From: Melghirimyces algeriensis
GTDB lineage: Bacteria; Bacillota; Bacilli; Thermoactinomycetales; DSM-45169
Direction of reading: 5' to 3'
Length of the DNA stretch: 64,000 nt
NCBI RefSeq assembly: GCF_900182565.1
Contig: NZ_FXTI01000005.1
Coordinates: 202,402 to 266,401, forward strand
The stretch's first letter is position 1; each line of letters starts with the position of its first letter. Below, one piece after another: positions 61,480 to 64,000 of the stretch. The translations under genes and the position numbers were made by a program. Below the pieces are notes generated by a model, which was not told the origin of the DNA, ran no database searches, and saw nothing but the letters and a program-made list of their open reading frames with translations.

Positions 61480-62703
61480 ATGAAAAAGCGGGCTATTCTG
61501 CTCATCATGGACAGTTTGGGCGTAGGGGCGATGGAGGACGTTCCACGGGTGCGGCCCCAAGACAAGAATGCCCACACGTTCCGTCACATCTTGGATCAGG
61601 CAAAAAAGATTGACATCCCCTGTTTCAAACAGCTGGGAATCAACCGCTTGCTACACCACCCCCGACTGAACGATGACCAACCGGGTCTTGCCAGTTGGGG
61701 GACCCTCAACCTGCAGCACGAAGGGGCGGACAGTTACGCTGGACACCAGGAAATCATGGGCACCCGACCGCGGGCTCCGGTGCTGGAACCTTTTGTAGCC
61801 GTGATCCAGCCGGTTAGGGGAGCTCTGGAGAAGGCAGGTTACCAGGTCGAGATTCCCGAACCGGAGCTTCCCTATCTCTGGGTGAATGGCGCTGTCGTCA
61901 TCGGAGACAATATCGAAACCGACTACGGGCAGATTTACAACGTAAGCGCTGCCCTCGATGCCATTCCCTTTACGGAAGTACTGAAGATCGGAAGGATTGT
62001 GCGCAGGGTGGCAAAGGTGAACCGGGTCATTGCACTGGGAGGGGAAGGAATTCCCCCCGCCCGACTCCGGTCCAGCATCGAACGTCGTTCCGACGGTTTG
62101 ATCGGTCTCAATTCTCCCCGATCCGGTGTATATGAAAAGGGCTACCAGGTTCGTCACCTGGGCTACGGGGTTGATCCGGAACGGCAAATCCCCAACATCC
62201 TGATCAAAAACGGTTGGAACGTCGACTTAATCGGGAAGATGCAGGATATCATCGATTGTGACGGGGCCGGCAAATATCCAGCAGTGGAGACGGACCGGGT
62301 GATGCAGATCCTCCTATCCAGTCTGTACCGAATGGATCGAGGCCTGATCGCGGCCACCGTGCAGGAGACGGATTTGGCGGGCCACGCCCAGGACGTGGAC
62401 CGTTATGCCCGGAAGATCATGTGCGTCGACCGGTATTTAACCGCCCTCATTCGCAACATGGCTGACGAGGATCTCCTGCTGATCAGCGCTGATCACGGGA
62501 ACGATCCAACCATCGGACACAGCCAACATACCCGTGAAAAAACCTTCCTCCTGGCCTACGGGAAAAAATGGTCCGCCGTTCCCCTAGGGGAACGGTCTAC
62601 CCTGTCCGACCTGGCCGCTACTCTCGCCCAGTTCTTCGGGGTAGAAAATCCGGAAAACGGCACCGGGTTTTACCAGCAGATCATGGAGAGGGGTTCGTTA
62701 TAA
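61480..62703 (+). CDS. yhfW: YhfW phosphopentomutase-like protein
   Basis: The 407-residue protein belongs to the alkaline phosphatase superfamily, phosphopentomutase branch. It has LLIMDSLGVGAMEDV for the metal-binding aspartate, GHQEIMGTRP with the phospho-acceptor threonine region, QETDLAGHAQDVDRYARK, and SADHGNDPTIGHSQHTRE with metal ligands. A phosphomutase step on a pentose-like or other phosphosugar is inferred. Deoxyribose mutase function is less likely in this operon. Confidence 0.87.
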   Translation: MKKRAILLIMDSLGVGAMEDVPRVRPQDKNAHTFRHILDQAKKIDIPCFKQLGINRLLHHPRLNDDQPGLASWGTLNLQHEGADSYAGHQEIMGTRPRAPVLEPFVAVIQPVRGALEKAGYQVEIPEPELPYLWVNGAVVIGDNIETDYGQIYNVSAALDAIPFTEVLKIGRIVRRVAKVNRVIALGGEGIPPARLRSSIERRSDGLIGLNSPRSGVYEKGYQVRHLGYGVDPERQIPNILIKNGWNVDLIGKMQDIIDCDGAGKYPAVETDRVMQILLSSLYRMDRGLIAATVQETDLAGHAQDVDRYARKIMCVDRYLTALIRNMADEDLLLISADHGNDPTIGHSQHTREKTFLLAYGKKWSAVPLGERSTLSDLAATLAQFFGVENPENGTGFYQQIMERGSL

Positions 62704-62805
62704 CCCGGACTTTCACGAGCTCCCATCATACCTGCTGCTGTGGATACTGTGACTGTTCACCAATTGAATCAGATGGCTTCCATCAATAACAGGGAGAAAT
62801 ACGGG

Positions 62806-63576
62806 ATGAATATACGGATCTTTGACACGCCGCACGAGGCGGGAGTCTACGCAGCCGCCTTGGCGGAACACATCATCAAAAACCGCCCGAAACCGGTGTT
62901 GGGACTGGCTACCGGAGCGACACCGATTCACTTTTACCAAGCGTTGGTAAGGTTACACCAGTATGGACTAGATCTGTCCCGTGTAACGACCATCAACCTG
63001 GATGAGTATATCGGATTGGGTCCCTCTCATGAGCAAAGTTATTCCTATTTCATGCAAAAACATCTGTTTGACCATACAAATATCCTTCCTGATCACATTC
63101 ATCTCCCGAATGGCATAGCGACCAACTTGGAAATGGAGTGCAACCGGTACGACGGGATCATCCAAAAGAATCCAATCCATTTTCAGCTTCTCGGAATTGG
63201 CGTCAATGGTCATATCGGGTTCAATGAGCCAGACGACCTGCTTCAGTCAAAGACCCACGTCGTCAGGTTACAACTGGAAACCGTGAAAAGCAACGCACGT
63301 TTTTTCAATCAAATCGAAGAGGTTCCAAAGAAGGCGATTACACTTGGAGTGCAGGCGATCCTGCAGTCAGAACAGATTGTTCTGATGGCCTTTGGTCCTG
63401 AAAAGGCGAATATTGTTGCAAAATCTGTACTCGGCAATGTCAGAACGGACGTACCTGCAAGTATTCTCCAATTGCATAAGCAGGTGACTGTGGTGCTCGA
63501 CCGCGAAAGTGCAAAGCAACTGGTCGATGAATATGGGAACCTGCGGACCGAACTGAAGAGGATGGATAACAGTTAA
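62806..63576 (+). CDS. nagB: Glucosamine-6-phosphate deaminase
   Basis: The enzyme converts glucosamine-6-phosphate to fructose-6-phosphate and ammonia. The 256-residue protein has the family motifs GLATGATPIHFYQAL, NLDEYIGLGPSHEQSY and LGIGVNGHIGFNEP with the catalytic acid and histidine. ATG 62806 follows AGGGAG. It lies 102 bases after yhfW on the same strand and may be co-expressed with it. No nagA or nag regulator is nearby. Confidence 0.95.
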   Translation: MNIRIFDTPHEAGVYAAALAEHIIKNRPKPVLGLATGATPIHFYQALVRLHQYGLDLSRVTTINLDEYIGLGPSHEQSYSYFMQKHLFDHTNILPDHIHLPNGIATNLEMECNRYDGIIQKNPIHFQLLGIGVNGHIGFNEPDDLLQSKTHVVRLQLETVKSNARFFNQIEEVPKKAITLGVQAILQSEQIVLMAFGPEKANIVAKSVLGNVRTDVPASILQLHKQVTVVLDRESAKQLVDEYGNLRTELKRMDNS

Positions 63577-63588
63577 GTTACACATATA

Positions 63589-63625
63589 AAAGTTTATAAA
63601 AACCTCTTTGCTAATTATAAACTTT
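63589..63625. repeat. AT-rich 11-bp inverted repeat
   Basis: AAAGTTTATAA (63589-63599) and TTATAAACTTT (63615-63625) are perfect complements. The hairpin lies between nagB and the transposase remnant. It may be part of the left end or promoter of the insertion element, or a weak terminator of nagB. Confidence 0.5.
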
Positions 63626-63652
63626 AGCTTATGCTGAAATAGAAAGGAGGTT

Positions 63653-63733
63653 TTGAAAATTTATTCTATTGGGCAGTTTGCAAAGAAAATCGGTGTTACG
63701 CAACAGACATTGCGTAATTGGCACAGAGTATAG
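63653..63733 (+). pseudogene. Truncated IS607-type TnpA (MerR-like N-terminus)
   Basis: After AAAGGAGG a frame starts at TTG 63653 and reads KIYSIGQFAKKIGVTQQTLRNW, the MerR-type helix-turn-helix of IS607-family serine recombinases. It ends at TAG 63731 after 26 codons. The catalytic domain is gone, replaced by tnpB sequence. It is a deletion remnant. Confidence 0.75.
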
Positions 63734-64000
63734 CTAAGTTGAGAAGGCACATCAACAACATCCGAAAAGACTACATTCATAAAATGACACAGAGATCGTG
63801 AAAACCAAACCTTCTCATATTGTCATTGAAGACTTGAATGTAAAAGGGATGATGAAGAATCAACACCTGGCTAAACACATCCAGCAGTGTAACTTCTATG
63901 AAATCAGACGGCAACTGGAGTATAAATGTAAGTGGTACAACATTGAGTAGTTATGGCTGATCGTTGGTATCCTTCAAGCAAAACATGTTCCAGTTGTGGT
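63728..64000 (+). pseudogene. Frameshifted TnpB fragment of an IS605/IS607 element
   Basis: Consecutive frames encode AKLRRHINNIRKDYIHK, then KTKPSHIVIEDLNVKGMM with the RuvC-II glutamate, then RRQLEYKCKWYNIE, and finally ADRWYPSSKTCSSCG with the first zinc-finger cysteines at the window edge. At least two frameshifts or stops (near 63800 and 63950) interrupt it, and the N-terminal part is deleted. It is inactive as it stands. Confidence 0.8.

Noticed and set aside
1..64000. CRISPR arrays, tRNA or rRNA genes, prophage genes
   Set aside because: No regularly spaced repeats, tRNA-like cloverleafs, rRNA segments or phage structural genes were seen in the window.

Overview
The window is a chromosomal segment of a spore-forming Gram-positive bacterium, most likely of the family Thermoactinomycetaceae (Bacillales). 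Three things point there: a close match to carboxypeptidase T of Thermoactinomyces vulgaris, the Bacillus-type gene order around walRK-yycHIJ, rpsF-ssb-rpsR-yybS-gdpP-rplI-dnaB and speE-speB-pbpG-ywhD, and sporulation-linked genes (yyaC, a YheC/D protein, a Kin-like kinase, pbpG behind a sigma-G/F-type promoter). No rRNA, tRNA or CRISPR array was seen.

Layout. 1-4.0 kb: a small zinc-ribbon gene, then a flavin oxidoreductase overlapping an ECF41-type sigma factor, with a textbook ECF41 promoter in front of the pair. 4.0-13.0 kb: a lysine-fermentation operon (kdd-kamA-kamB-kamC-kamD-kamE, minus strand) behind a -24/-12 promoter, with its probable sigma-54 activator just upstream. 13.1-14.5 kb: secreted carboxypeptidase T. 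14.8-19.1 kb: two tiny membrane proteins, argS, ywiB, speB and speE. 19.2-25.3 kb: pbpG, a small gene, a reductase-hydrolase fusion gene with its TetR regulator (two matching operators), and ywhD. 25.3-29.1 kb: a histidine kinase carrying a degenerate GGDEF domain, an unknown gene with a Spo0A-box match upstream, and a YheC/D ATP-grasp protein. 29.2-36.8 kb: the walR-walK-yycH-yycI-yycJ-htrA-rlmH block. 36.8-42.0 kb: purA (PurR-type boxes) divergent from a fructose operon, fruR-fruK-fruA(IIBC)-IIA. 42.0-52.6 kb: replication, translation and signalling housekeeping genes. 52.9-54.4 kb: an AT-rich mqo gene flanked by AT-rich DNA. 55.1-62.7 kb: a complete yhf-type operon (yhfZ, a stand-alone PRD protein, yhfU, yhfT, a phosphotriesterase homologue, yhfS, yhfX, yhfW), followed by nagB. 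63.6-64.0 kb: wreckage of an IS607/IS605-type element running off the edge.

How the parts work together. The kam/kdd genes encode lysine 2,3-aminomutase, B12/PLP-dependent 5,6-aminomutase and the 3,5-diaminohexanoate dehydrogenase, plus two ATPase-like accessory proteins. The later thiolase-like and CoA steps are not in the window. The yhf block is the most interesting part. It combines a membrane protein, a glycine-rich small partner, four putative metabolic enzymes and two regulators into a catabolic or salvage pathway whose substrate I cannot name. It lies between an AT-rich segment and a transposon remnant, and a glucosamine-6-phosphate deaminase gene sits directly behind it, which hints at an amino-sugar-like intermediate.

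Small cis elements read directly from the sequence support the regulation: ECF41, sigma-54, sigma-G/F and PurR signals, an S6:S18 leader, four helically phased AATCA repeats before fruR, paired TetR operators, and an FNR-like palindrome.
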